DNA of 64,000 nt, from contig NC_087078.1 of NCBI RefSeq assembly GCF_026151205.1, forward strand, positions 10,736,175-10,800,174, in the 5' to 3' direction. Source of the stretch: Bolinopsis microptera (Eukaryota > Ctenophora > Tentaculata > Lobata > Bolinopsidae). A program made the position numbers and the translations under genes. Below are positions 22,201-34,200 of this stretch, one piece after another (the first letter of the stretch is position 1; each line of letters starts with the position of its first letter). The notes below the pieces were generated by a model, which saw only the letters and a program-made list of their open reading frames with translations, was not told where the DNA came from and did no database searches.

Positions 22201-25200
22201 GTTCATGATGGCCCCATATTCTTTGAGCATTATGAGGCTTTTAAGGTTGTCTGAGAGGTTGGACCGGAGGGAGTTGTAGCTGGGGCATTCATTTATAACG
22301 TGGTCCTCGGTTTCAAGGATAGGTGTTTCAAAGAATGGTAAATCTTCGAAGAACCGCATGACGTCGGTGTCTGAGGAGCAGCAAAAGCGACATGTTTTCA
22401 GTGCTGTGTTGTAGCGATCTCCAGTGTAGCGACCTTTCTCAATCCTCAGATCGTGACTGCTAGATCGAAGTTTTGCAATGTTAGCTCTTTTGACCCTGCA
22501 TGGGAGCTGTAAGTACAGTTCTTCACCAAACTCAGCTTTGACCGCAGTGTAGAATGACATTTTAGGCTGGTTGTGAAGATCCTTCTTCCAGTGGTTGACA
22601 AATGTTTCGTGTATGTGTTCACGAGCCGCAAGGGTGTGGGGTAGGTGTGGCTTAGCGACAGTGCTCGTCTTGATGATAGTAGACCATGCATCATACCAGG
22701 TAAGGTTCAGTTGTTTCTGTTCCTGAAATGTATGGTGCAAGAGGGTGTTCACGTTACCTACAACCGCTTGTGATGCTCTACAGAAGTAGGCAATACATTG
22801 AGGGAGGACGGTTACTGTCCAGGGGGTTCTACCTGTATCTCCGTAGCAGAAGTTGTTATTTGCCTTTTTGTGGACACCCAATATCCATTTAAGAATTTTC
22901 AAGTGAGTAGTTTCAAGAGCATCTTTTGCTGCTGCTTTGGGAAGACTCGCTTCTTGATTTTTTGAGAGGATGGCTTTCACGATGTTGGTTGATGGCAGCC
23001 AAATAGGGCATCCATATGTGGCCACTGGCTTGACTAAGCTATCAATGAGTTTTAGCATCGTGCTAGTGGTAAGGGCTCTCGTGTCAATAGTTCGTCTCAG
23101 AGAGAAGAATGAGCGAAGAGCTTTCTTCCTAAGTTCATCGATTGCTTGCTTGAAGGAACCGTTCAGGGAGAACTGGATTCCTAGATAGCAGTATTTTCTG
23201 ACGGGTGCGATGTCCAAGTTGCCTAGTTTGAAGCCGTAAGCACATTTCAGTATTCGTGAGCTTGTGTTAAAGACCATCACGCTGGTTTTGTTGATATTCA
23301 CAGACAGCTCCCACTTTTCAGCATAGTCATGCAAGCAATTGAGCAGTTTCTGTAAGCTGCCCGCATCCAGCGCTAAGAGTACCAGGTCATCTGCCCATAG
23401 GAGGTGACTTACTTTTACACCGTTTAATAAAGGTACATCCAATTCCTCGATTTGTTCAAGTCTGATCGAGAGCTCGTGGATATAGAGTTTGAAGAGCTCG
23501 GGAGACATTGGGTGTCCTTGTTCTGTGCCGATGGTGACGTCAATGGCTGCGGATAGCTTTTGAATCAGCTTGACTCGGGTTGAAGAGTTCTTGTACATGT
23601 GGCTGATGCAGTCGAAGAATTTGCCTGTTATGCCCATGTTTCCCAGCTTGAACAGGAGTGCTTCCCTGCATACGCTATCGAAAGCCTTGCGGTAGTCGAC
23701 AAAGCAGGCGAAAAGTCGCTTCTTCTCTTTCTTGGTGTATTTCTCAATAATGGTATTCAAGGTGAGTAAGTGGTCGTTACATTGGGCTCCCCTCCTGAAT
23801 CCAAGTTGATACGGTCGGTCCGGACAGGCTGTTTCTCTAAATTCGATCAGCCGTTTAAGGAGAAGGTTCGAGAAGAGTTTGCCGAGACAGCTTCCAATAG
23901 TAATAGCCCGATAGTTATCGGGGTTTTTGCCGGTCACCCTTTTCAGGCTTGTCCGCCGCCGCCGAACGCCGCCGCCGCCGGGTGATTTTGCCACGCCGAA
24001 CGCCGCCGATACACCCCGGCGTACATCGGCGTACGGCGTGCATTTTCTGACTTCAAAATAATTCTGTCTTCATTTGAAGATATCAGTGTTACTGATAGCA
24101 ATTAGTGGCTAGGGGCAACACACACATGATACACACCTTTAGCTAACTTAACAATATTGATTATCAGAAGAACTGAGCAGATACCTACTCATAAGTTTGA
24201 CTGAAGAAGAAATTTTACAATTCGAACTTTTAAGATTTTGGGCCGATAGGCAAAAAACTTTCCCAATACTCTCAAACATAGTAAGAATAGTGCATTGTAT
24301 ACCTGCCAGTAGTGCGGAAATTGAAAGAACCTGGTCGGCTGCAGGTTTAATTCTTTCTAGTCAGCGATCTAGGATGAATGTTAAGAATTTCAATTAATAT
24401 ACACTGTTTAATTTTGTTCTAAAAACTATGATTTTGTTTCCAACAAAAAAGATTGAGAGATCCATTGAGTTCAGCAAAAATTTATTGTTTATGTATTTTA
24501 CCTTAAATAAAATAATTGTATCAATTTGTCTCAACTTTTATTTGATAGCAGATAATACCATAACAATATAAGTTAAGTCTAAATTACCCAAATTAAGTAC
24601 ATGATCATATTCATATCTCATAGACCTCAATTTAGTTGGCCTTGATTTCACGGCTCACGCCGGCGTACGCCGCCGCCGCCGGTGTAATTTTAGTGAAACG
24701 CCGCCGCCGATCCATTTAGCCACGGCGGACAAGCCTGACCCTTTTTATGGAGGGGAGTTGTGATCGAGTTGTTCCAGGGGTAAGTTCCATGCTGGAGGCA
24801 GGCATTAAAGAGTTTTACCACGACGAGTTGAAGTGTCTCATTGGAGTTTTTCAACATCTCGTTCGATATCAGGTCATCGGACACACTCTTATTGTTTTGG
24901 AGTTTTTTAGTCGCATCTTTGATCTCCTGTAAGGTAAAGTCGCGATTCAGTTCATTGACCAATTCCTTGATAGGCTGCGAATCGTTGGACGTAGGAGTAG
25001 AAGTGCCATCATCCTTGGAGTGATTGTTCACGCCACACTTTCGATTGTAGAGATCATTGAAGAATTTGTGAAAGAGGAGAAGATCGTAGATGTCAAAGGG
25101 TTCCTCATCTTTGTACTGATCAGATAGCCGTTTGAGCGCTGCCCAGTTAACCTCACCACATTCGTTTATCTTCTGGTTCATCTCGTACAGAAATTTCCCC

Positions 25201-28200
25201 TTTTTCGTCCTCTTGATTTTTCGGTACTCCTTTTTTCTGAGAAAGTGCTGGTCACGAAGGAAGTTGCTGTGTGGGTTACTGTTGGCATTTCTGTCAGCTC
25301 TGTTGGCTTCCCTTTTAGCATGTTTGCAGCTTTGGTCAAACCATTTTTTCTTGCTGGTGCGTTTGCCGCTTTTGGTCGTAGTAACCGAATTCGCAAGATT
25401 GTGGTATGTTGCGACTACGTCTTCATTAAGCTGTGCAGCTTCGTTTGCCGTATTCACTGGTTGATTAAGGAGGCAGTCCATTTTGTCTTTGAATGGCTGA
25501 TCACTCTATGCTAGCCGGAATTTAGTTGCTGTATCGGCAGAGAGGTTCTCTGATCTGTTCCATTTAAAAGATTTAGGAGCATCTTGGATATCTGGTGATT
25601 CAAGACTGGTAGAAATCCTTCTTGAAGGATTTGTGGATATTGACATAGATAGCGCCCTGTGATCGGAGTATTGAGAGATGCTCTCAATTTTCAGGTGGCG
25701 GACTCTGTCGTGAAGACTCGTTGAGACGCAGATGTAATCAACTGTGCTGACGCCATGGCGCTGAATACAAGTGGGTTCACCGAATATATCACCGAGAGTT
25801 CTACCATTGAGGATGACTAGGCCTGTCGTTTGGAGGAGTTCAATGAAGGGTCGCCCATTCGTGTTTAGCTTAGGGTCTGAGTTATTGCGTTTAGCCAACT
25901 GTTTAAAGAAATGGGGGTCGATCTCGGTGTCTTTCATTTGACTATGGTCAGACAACATGTCGTCCAGGGTGCCAGTTCTAGCATTGAAATCCCCGAGAAG
26001 GATGACATCCTCGTTGAGCGGTACACCCGCCAAGAATTCTTGAAGATACTCTAGAGTTGTCATACTGTCTTCAGTTTCTAGACCTTTTCTTCGCTTCTTG
26101 AAGGATCCATTAGTGGGTGAGTCATAGACGTTGATAAGATAGGTGTTTCGGTCTAGGTCGAAGTAGTTAGCTTTCAGTTTAACTACAACGATATCTTCCG
26201 TGGAGTTCATACGAACATTGGTTACACCGGCTTTTAAGCTTTTGTGTACTCCTATACATACCCCTCCTGAATTTGATCCCTTCCTGTTAGAATTAAAGCA
26301 ACAGTAGTTACTTATGTTGATCTCCCCTTTTGTTTCTTGCAGAGCAAAAATATCGTGGTTGTCGAAGAGCTCACGAATTTCGGGAATGTCAACCTTGGCT
26401 CCTTCAACTTTGTCCCGAGAGTGGTTGATATTCCAGCACAGGAACTTAAGGGAGTGGCGGGACCTCGTTTGTGTGGGTTTAGTCATTGCTAAACCTGTTG
26501 GTGCTGCGTCTTGTAGTTGTTTCATCATTGTCGTGGTAGCTTATTCGGGGGAGGCGCAGGGTCTTCCTCAGGCCCTCCCGGAGGCGAAGCCAGAGCATGT
26601 TTTGACCTCTCTGTCTTAGTTCGAATCCTGTGTTGAACGAATAAAAGTTTTGATCGCCAATTTTGTCGTTGGTAAAGGTGAAGATCCTATCTTTGACATC
26701 CGGCCTGTGTTCGCGGAGCCAACTAACATGGTTTCTAGTCTCCTCGTTGACGACACGTATTCTTTCATTAATGCTAAAATCATTGGAGGAGGGTATCAGC
26801 GCTGAGAACCATATTTGGGCCTTTGTGGTTTTTAGTAGATGTTCGTAGAGTTCCTTCACATTACCCACAAGGCTTGATTTCTTCTTGAGGAAATCATTGC
26901 TCCCTGTGTGGATATAAATGCACTCCGGTCTGAGTCGCTTTATAGTATTGTTAAGCTGCTTTGTTTTTTTCAGCATGTCTGAATAACTATTTGCTTTAAA
27001 GCAGTGAACATTGAACTGACTGTTAAAGCGCCTTGGATCAAATTTGTCAAAGCTCTCGTCATGGACCAGAAGAACTGTGTGTCGCCTGTAGCTTTCCGTA
27101 GCTTTAGCGGCAGAGTTTGCTTCATTAAGACCCCGATCGGGGGTGTTGGTTTGCTCTACTTGGTGTCCAGGATCATTTGTTCGGCTTCTACTGTTGAGGC
27201 TCCCTTGATTTAGCCTCATTTCTTTAGTAGGTCGATCATCTTTGGGGCCCCTTTCATTGTGGTTTTTCATGTTCTGCTTGTTTGCCACTGTGAATCGTTT
27301 GTTGTTGCTTTGTTCGACCACCTTTACCCAGGAAGTCACTGATTGGTTGGGCTCGTTTTCTCCTAGACGTGCTGTGGCATTACTGGAACTGTTACTGAGT
27401 GCACTGGGTTTATCGCGATTGGATGTTGACTTAGAGTTCACTGTGAGAGGACTGTTGGGTGCCACGGTTATGTTGGTCGCTGCAGGTTGGTCAGCAGTAT
27501 TTAGTGCTTGTATAGTGTCCTCTAAGTTGATCTCCAGGGCTTCTATTCTCGTCCTGTTAGAAGCGCTTGTGGTATCAATTGCATCGACGATGGGGCGAAG
27601 CTCGTGTTTGAGTTCTTGGGTTAAGGCATGAGATTGGTTGAGTGCAGACTTGGCAATTCCCTTCGTGGCCTTCGTCAAGTTTTCTTGGCCGATCTCGAGG
27701 GTCTCAATCCGCTTTTTGTGAGCGGAATTGGCAGATGTTGAATTGATCAGTTTTTCGAGAATTATGTTCTGCTCATCTACTGCTGCTCTGAGTTGATCGA
27801 GGTCAGCCCGTATTCCATTCAGCTTGGTGTCAATTGGGCCAACCTTGTTTTTAAACAGGGATGACATGCTTTTTTCAGATGTGGTTGGGGACGACAGGAT
27901 AAGGTCAGAGATTGCTTTTTGTTGGAGCATCTCTTCCTTGAGTTCGAGCAAACTGTCCTGAAGTATAGACATTGAATGTTTTAGCTCTGAACAGTTATTG
28001 CAACTGGTCTGGGTCAGGTGATCATCAGGGTTATTATCACGAGTTGATTGGTTTTCAACGCTGGTTCCAGTACTAGGGTCATTGGTGGTGATCCTAGCAT
28101 CATGTTTACCAGAAGCATTATTTGCATCAGAAGTAATTCGCTGAGATTCCTGATCACATCACCCAACCTTGCTGCGTGCTGACACCACCCGCACACTTAT

Positions 28201-31200
28201 CAATACATGCAAACTTTTGATCTCGTTGATCAGCTGACATGAATCATATCCCGAAATAAACAAGCTCTGTCACTCTATTACGCCATCCAACTAGCGCTGG
28301 ATGGCGACAACTAGCGCTATCCAGCGCTAGTTGCCGCCATCCAGCGCTAGTTGTCGCTATCCAGCGCTGGATAACGCTATACAGCGCAAAATATATATGT
28401 TCGATAATTGTCGCTATCCAGCGCTAGTTGTCGCCATCCAGCGCTAGTTGCCGCCATCCAGCGCTAGTTGTCGCTATCCAGCGCTAGTTATCGAACTGTT
28501 TTCTGCGATGGCCAGTTGCGCTGGCCATCGCAAACTATCGGGTGCAACAGTGTCGCATAGCCAGCGACAACTAGCGCTGGCCAGCAAAGTTGGCCAGCGC
28601 AAAATTTTTGCCAGTTGCAAAATGTTTGCGATATTACTCGTCAGCTAGCGCTGTAACCCTTGTTCCCTAGCCGTGCCTTAACCGTGCCTTAGTTAACCAC
28701 TTGTTTGTTTATATGAGTATTGCTGAAAGCACAGTGTAAGGCCTACACGGACCGCCTCTAACTAGCCAATCCCTGTTTACATGCCGTGTAGCAGGGGACT
28801 AGAAATATGTTATATTTCCCCAACCGTGCGTTAACCGTGCGTTAACTGTGCCTTAAGCGACCATAATGGTTGCTTTTGGGCAGTTTGTGCCTTAACCGTG
28901 CCTTAACCGTGCGTTAACCGTGCGTTAACCGTGCCTTAAGAACCGTGCCTTATGTAACCCTTGTGCCTTAACCGTGCCTTAACCGTGCGTTAACCGTGCC
29001 TTAACTGTGCTTTAACCGTGCCTTACCGTGCGTTAACCGTGTTATGCCACACTACTGAATTGCCTTTCGTTTCCTTGTTAGCTTGTTACTTGTTAGAGAG
29101 TGAGAACCGTGTCTTCGAAGGAATTTGTTACGAGAACTTTACAGATCAACGATATAATTTAAGCTTCCTCTTATTTTTGTATTTCAGAGTTGACGATATC
29201 CTCAAGTGCACCGTCGGTAAAGTCCGGTGAGGCTGGACATATCACTTGTACTGTTGAATCTAGGGACGTCGGAGTTGCTATCCAGTGGTTTAAAGGCGAC
29301 TTAGATACCCCTCTAACAAGTGACGATACCACTTACACCATATCAACTACACTGGCCACCTCCTTTGAAGTCGATGGGATAACAAAAATTTCGGAGTCCG
29401 ATCTGATTGTTTACAGTTTTGATGCTACTGACGTTGGGTCCTACTCATGTAGAGTTGATTATGCTGATCCGATTCTAGATGATTCTTCTACTGAAATTAC
29501 CTTGAATATCCTTGGTAAAACGTTTTATTGAATACATTCTGATTCATTAAGTCATTTGGCAGATAAATATCCGTCATGACTCATGAGCTAAAATCAATAC
29601 TAAACAACAAAATTTGAAAGTTGTATTACTACTAAATTGTTATGATCAAGGACATATTCTTACCAAATAATGTTAATTACAAAATATTGTCGTCATGTCG
29701 TCATTGTCGTCATGTTAATCTCAGCTCCGTTCAGATCTATTGGTGACCCCTACAGAAGCCCAAATCGTATCTGTCACTGAAACTCTTCAGATGTCTTGTT
29801 CGTTGAATTTAGATCCAACTTACACTTCCAGGACCTTGAGATGGAAACTAAATGATGCCGATGTTCGTACTGCTTTATTTCTTTGATTATGTTAATGTAG
29901 TGAGTATTAGGAACCGACCGATTAGGCTTTTGGCTGCCGGACTGGATTGGCTTTTCGGTCTTCCAAATTCTTTAAACTTTTTTCCCACGTTTCATGCTAC
30001 CCTGTTCATTAATAGCAAAAAATATTTGTTCGGTTTTCCGAAGTCTGCATCTACCCCTCGATACACAATTTTGGACTCGAGTCTTCCCCTTGTAATGTGA
30101 TCTCAAAAGGCAGGCCGCCCCTTTGCAACACGAGCTCGGAAGCGGGAGCTTTGCCCTCAGAGGTACGTATCGAATTCGAGAATGACTCGGGCATTATGGA
30201 AAATTAATTCAAAAAAATCGTTATGTTTTTTCGAATTAGTTTTCCATAATTTATATAATTACATAAGCATAAAATAAAATATTTACAGCAAATACTTGGA
30301 ATGCTAAAAACGAGACATTTTACGGTTCAACTTATATCACGATTTTCCATTACCTGGGGACCTCAGGCTATCATGTTCACAATCTTATAGCATGAGATTC
30401 GGCGGAATGACAGGCTGAGCGCGGCCCAGTAAGATTTTCCAGAGCTTCAGTCACATTAGCAAATATTTTCTTATCGTTAAAACGTGACATCATGATTACT
30501 ACCTGCCGGCTAGAACACTTACCAAACGTAAACAACAAATCGGTCATCTTGCCTTTAATTGATCTGTTCGCGGAATTCAAGAATTTCCGGAACTTTAGCA
30601 ACCTAAAACTAAGCAGTTTTGGCTCCGAATCTGCTCGGTAACCAGAGATCTGTGAATCTCAGTCATAATGTCATAATGTGAGGTACGGGAAATAAAATAC
30701 TTTAAAGCTGACTTAAGAAACCAGGAAATTAATTTTACTTTCCTAAAATTAAATCGTTGATTTTATTTCAATATCACTTTTTTTTTCAAACATTAATCCA
30801 ATACATGTGCAGAAAGTTGGAGATTTAAATTTTGGAAGCATGTAGGGATCGAGATATGATATTGATCGTAAATACAAAAAATACTCTAGCACAATTGTAA
30901 CTGCAGTTTTACAGAACTCTAAATGCTTAATGAACACACTTGCAGGTACTTCTCGTATTCACACTCAGAATTGAGTTTAGTTATTTTCCAATACGAGATT
31001 GGGGACGGGTTCTATAAACAAACATACAAAGTCACAAATTTAAAACATGTTTTTCTCCACGTTTCATACTACCCTGTTCATTATTAGCCGAAAATATTTT
31101 TTGGTTTTCCGAACACCTGCCCCTTGATACACAATTTTGGACTCGAGGCCTCCTCCTTTACTTGCAATGCGATCTCGGAAGGCAGGCATCCCTTTTCCAA

Positions 31201-34200
31201 AACGAGCTCGGAAGTGGGAGCTTTGCCCTCAGAGGTACGTATGTTATAATTTTTTAAGGATTCGAGTCAAAATTTGACGAAAACTATGCATTTCAAGATT
31301 TTAGAAATATATTTTTTTGAAGAAATATCCGGCAAAATTTTCGGAAACCGGACCGGAACCGGAACCGGATATTGAAGCCGGATTCAGCCGAATATCCGGT
31401 CGGTTCCTAGTGAGTATAATGTACAATTATCCGTGGTTACCGTAACTCGTTAAAGTGTAAAAACTAGGTTTATAGCCTCCAGTATGTTATTCATAACAAT
31501 TATCCTGCACTAGGTTAACTCTGGTATCAGCACCTCTACCTCCAGCACATTCTACACTAACATAACATTTATCCTGCACTAGGTTAACTCTGGTATCAGC
31601 ACCTCTACCTCCAGCACATTCTACACTAGCATAACATTTATCCTGCACTAGGTTAACTCTGGTATCAGCACCTCTACCTCCAGCACATTCTACACTAGCA
31701 TAACATTTATCCTGCACTAGGTTAACTCTGGTATCAGCACCTCTACCTCCAGCACATTCTACACTAGCACCCTCTCCATCTCAACTGTAACTCTGTCTGA
31801 TATTGGAACTTACAGCTGCATCGCCACATACACACACAGTGATGGATCCAACCCTGTTGTTTTGAGTGGAACTGTTGTGGTGACTGTGAGAGGATTTGAG
31901 ACCCATCCTGCTGATCAGACAGCAGATCAAGGGTCGGATGTGGTGATGAGTTGTGTGGTTGTCGGGGATCAGAGGGCCAGCATCTCTTGGTGAGTACATC
32001 ACGACACTTCCATGCGTGTTTCTCATTATCACACCGGCTAGTTTACCCAGGAAACTAACTTAACCTCTACTCATGACACATGTTTACCCAGGAAACTAAC
32101 TTTACCTCTACACAGGACACATGATTACCCACGAAACTAACTTTACCTCTACTCAGGACACAAGATTCGGAGGACTTATCAGGTGACGAGGATGTATACG
32201 ATGAGCCCAACAAGAAGACCACAAGCACACTGACTATCAGATCAGCAGTAGCAGATAATACGGGGGTGTATAAGTGTAGGGCTGACTTTGGGGGGACTGT
32301 TGTTGAGAGCGACACTGCTACTCTCACTGTCATTGGTAAGGACGCAGTTGAGAAACAATAATATGTTCTACGATAGTAACTCGCAGTTGAAATAGCTAAA
32401 GTATCTTCTTTTATTTTGTGGTCACCGGTTTCTTATGCCAGGTTGGCCCCCTTAGAGGAACTATTAAATATTTAACCCCATTAGCTTCCCTTAAAGGGCT
32501 ACCACATATTCTCCTTATTTCTTCTTTTCATTCTCTTTTCTTACCCATCAAAATCTTTAACCTTTTCCACATAATAATAAATACCTTTCAGATATTGGCA
32601 TTATTGGAGACCCCACCAACGCAGCGTACCTAGTAGGAGAGGATGCTGTTCTATCCTGTACAATAAGGAACCCAGCCAGCTCCACCCTTACAGTTACCTG
32701 GTACAGGGCTGTTGGTCAGACTGACACTCCCCTGGATCTGACCCTCTTCAACTTTGATTATTCTAACCCTGCAACTTCAACCCTCACGTTTTCTTCGTGA
32801 GTTTTATAATTCTTTTTTTCCCCGTAAGTTTAATGATAAATGACATGATGGTTGATTTCATATCGATTTGATTGATTTCATATCGATTTCATTCAAATTG
32901 CTCCGGAATTTATTTTTCCTCGAGAAAGTACATTCGTTTAGCCATTAAACCACTGTATTTTCTTAACTGATCGGATAGAGACTAAATTTGAACACTCCTT
33001 GTACTCAACAGAGCGACAATGGATAAATCAGGTGTTTACAAATGTGAGGCTGATTATGTGATTAGTGGTCAGACTTTCACCAAAACAAGTGGAACTGCTA
33101 ATCTATATATCAGAGGTTCGTTTAGGGTGCCAGTAGGTTATGAGCTTTGATACTCCGTCAAAAGATGTTACAAAATTGCATATCATTATCCACCATTTTT
33201 ATTTGGATATACACATAAATTATACATTATTATCATACACATGAGATCAGCTCCACAATCATACCATATTATACTTTACAGAGCTGTCGAAAACACTAAA
33301 CGAGTACACGGCTGCTAATTCCTTGGGTGGATCACAAAGATTTACTTGTGAGTATCATGGAGACGATAATGTGGAGGGCGTCACGTGGGTTTACAATGAG
33401 GGAGCTCTGCCGGCTGGTTACTCTGTTACTCAGGTAGAGTTATGGTTGTTATCTTCAGAATCTGAAGTAGTCGTTTTCATAAGATCTGACAATTTGTATG
33501 AATATTTGTTATCTTCATGGCCCACTTCTTGATCAAATACGAAACCTCTGAATTAAATTTATTTGTGTAATAAAAAGAGTACATTTTTAGTTCAATTTCA
33601 ATGTCTTAGGGCAGTTACGGAGGAAATACGGAGAAATGGGAAACAGTTTTAACAGTAGACCCGATTTTAAAGTCCAGTGGGGGAGCGATTAAATGTGCTT
33701 TCTCATTCTCCGGAACCGGCCAGGACATAACATCAACCACAACCTTTAGGGTTCGATGTGAGTTAAATTAATGATTAGTTGTAATTTAGTTTTAACAAAT
33801 TGATTGACCATGTCAATCCCTCACACATTAACGTCAACTCATCTTAAGAAGGCTTGACAGCTCCGGAGGGGCTTTTGAACAGTAAAATTAGTGTTAGTTT
33901 GTAAGGAACAATAACAGTAGCTTTTAAAACAACACGTGTTATCCGTCTTCAGCTTAGAAGCTCCTTATTATTTCAGCTGTGGATCCTCTGGACGCGGAGG
34001 TTTTATCTAGTTTAGAATCGTACACTGTTACCTGTACCTACAAGGGAAATGATGAGCCCTCTGTGTTGTGGGTGGTAGCTGGGTCAATCGTATCTGAATC
34101 TGATGAGGGAATATCTATAAATACCGGATCTGTGAACCACGACACGAATGAAAGGTATGATTTTCAATTGAACGTGATTCGTGAGTCACTTACTTTGTTA

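Larger units (their letters stand above)
21733..28245 (-). mobile_element. CR1/L2-Jockey group LINE, minus strand, interrupted
   Basis: Two overlapping ORFs, a coiled-coil/SGNH ORF1 and an endonuclease/reverse-transcriptase ORF2, are arranged on the minus strand, antisense to the host gene. ORF2 is broken by one stop, one frameshift and a hAT insertion. The likely 3' end carries three 11-bp units (AGTTTAATTCC on the element strand) at 21733-21765, as many elements of this group end in short tandem repeats. The 5' limit near 28,245 is approximate. Confidence 0.75.
21266..29064. mobile_element. 7.8-kb Mutator-like TIR element in the intron, with nested insertions
   Basis: The left end GGCAATTCAGTAGTGTGGCA is inverted at the right (ending at 29064). 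The inverted repeats run about 240 bp (21266-21508 and 28812-29064) and are packed with GCACGGTTAAG/C units. The flanks are TTACGTTTCC (21256-21265) and TTTCGTTTCC (29065-29074), a 10-bp target duplication with one change. A duplication of 9-11 bp and long repeat-filled TIRs fit Mutator-like elements. No transposase of its own was found; the interior is mostly a LINE and further repeats. Confidence 0.82.

Noticed and set aside
31487-31717. Minus-strand frame encoding a repeated Cys/Gly/Arg peptide
   Set aside because: It is the reverse reading of the duplicated splice-acceptor repeat; unit length is not fixed and no start or neighbour supports a gene.
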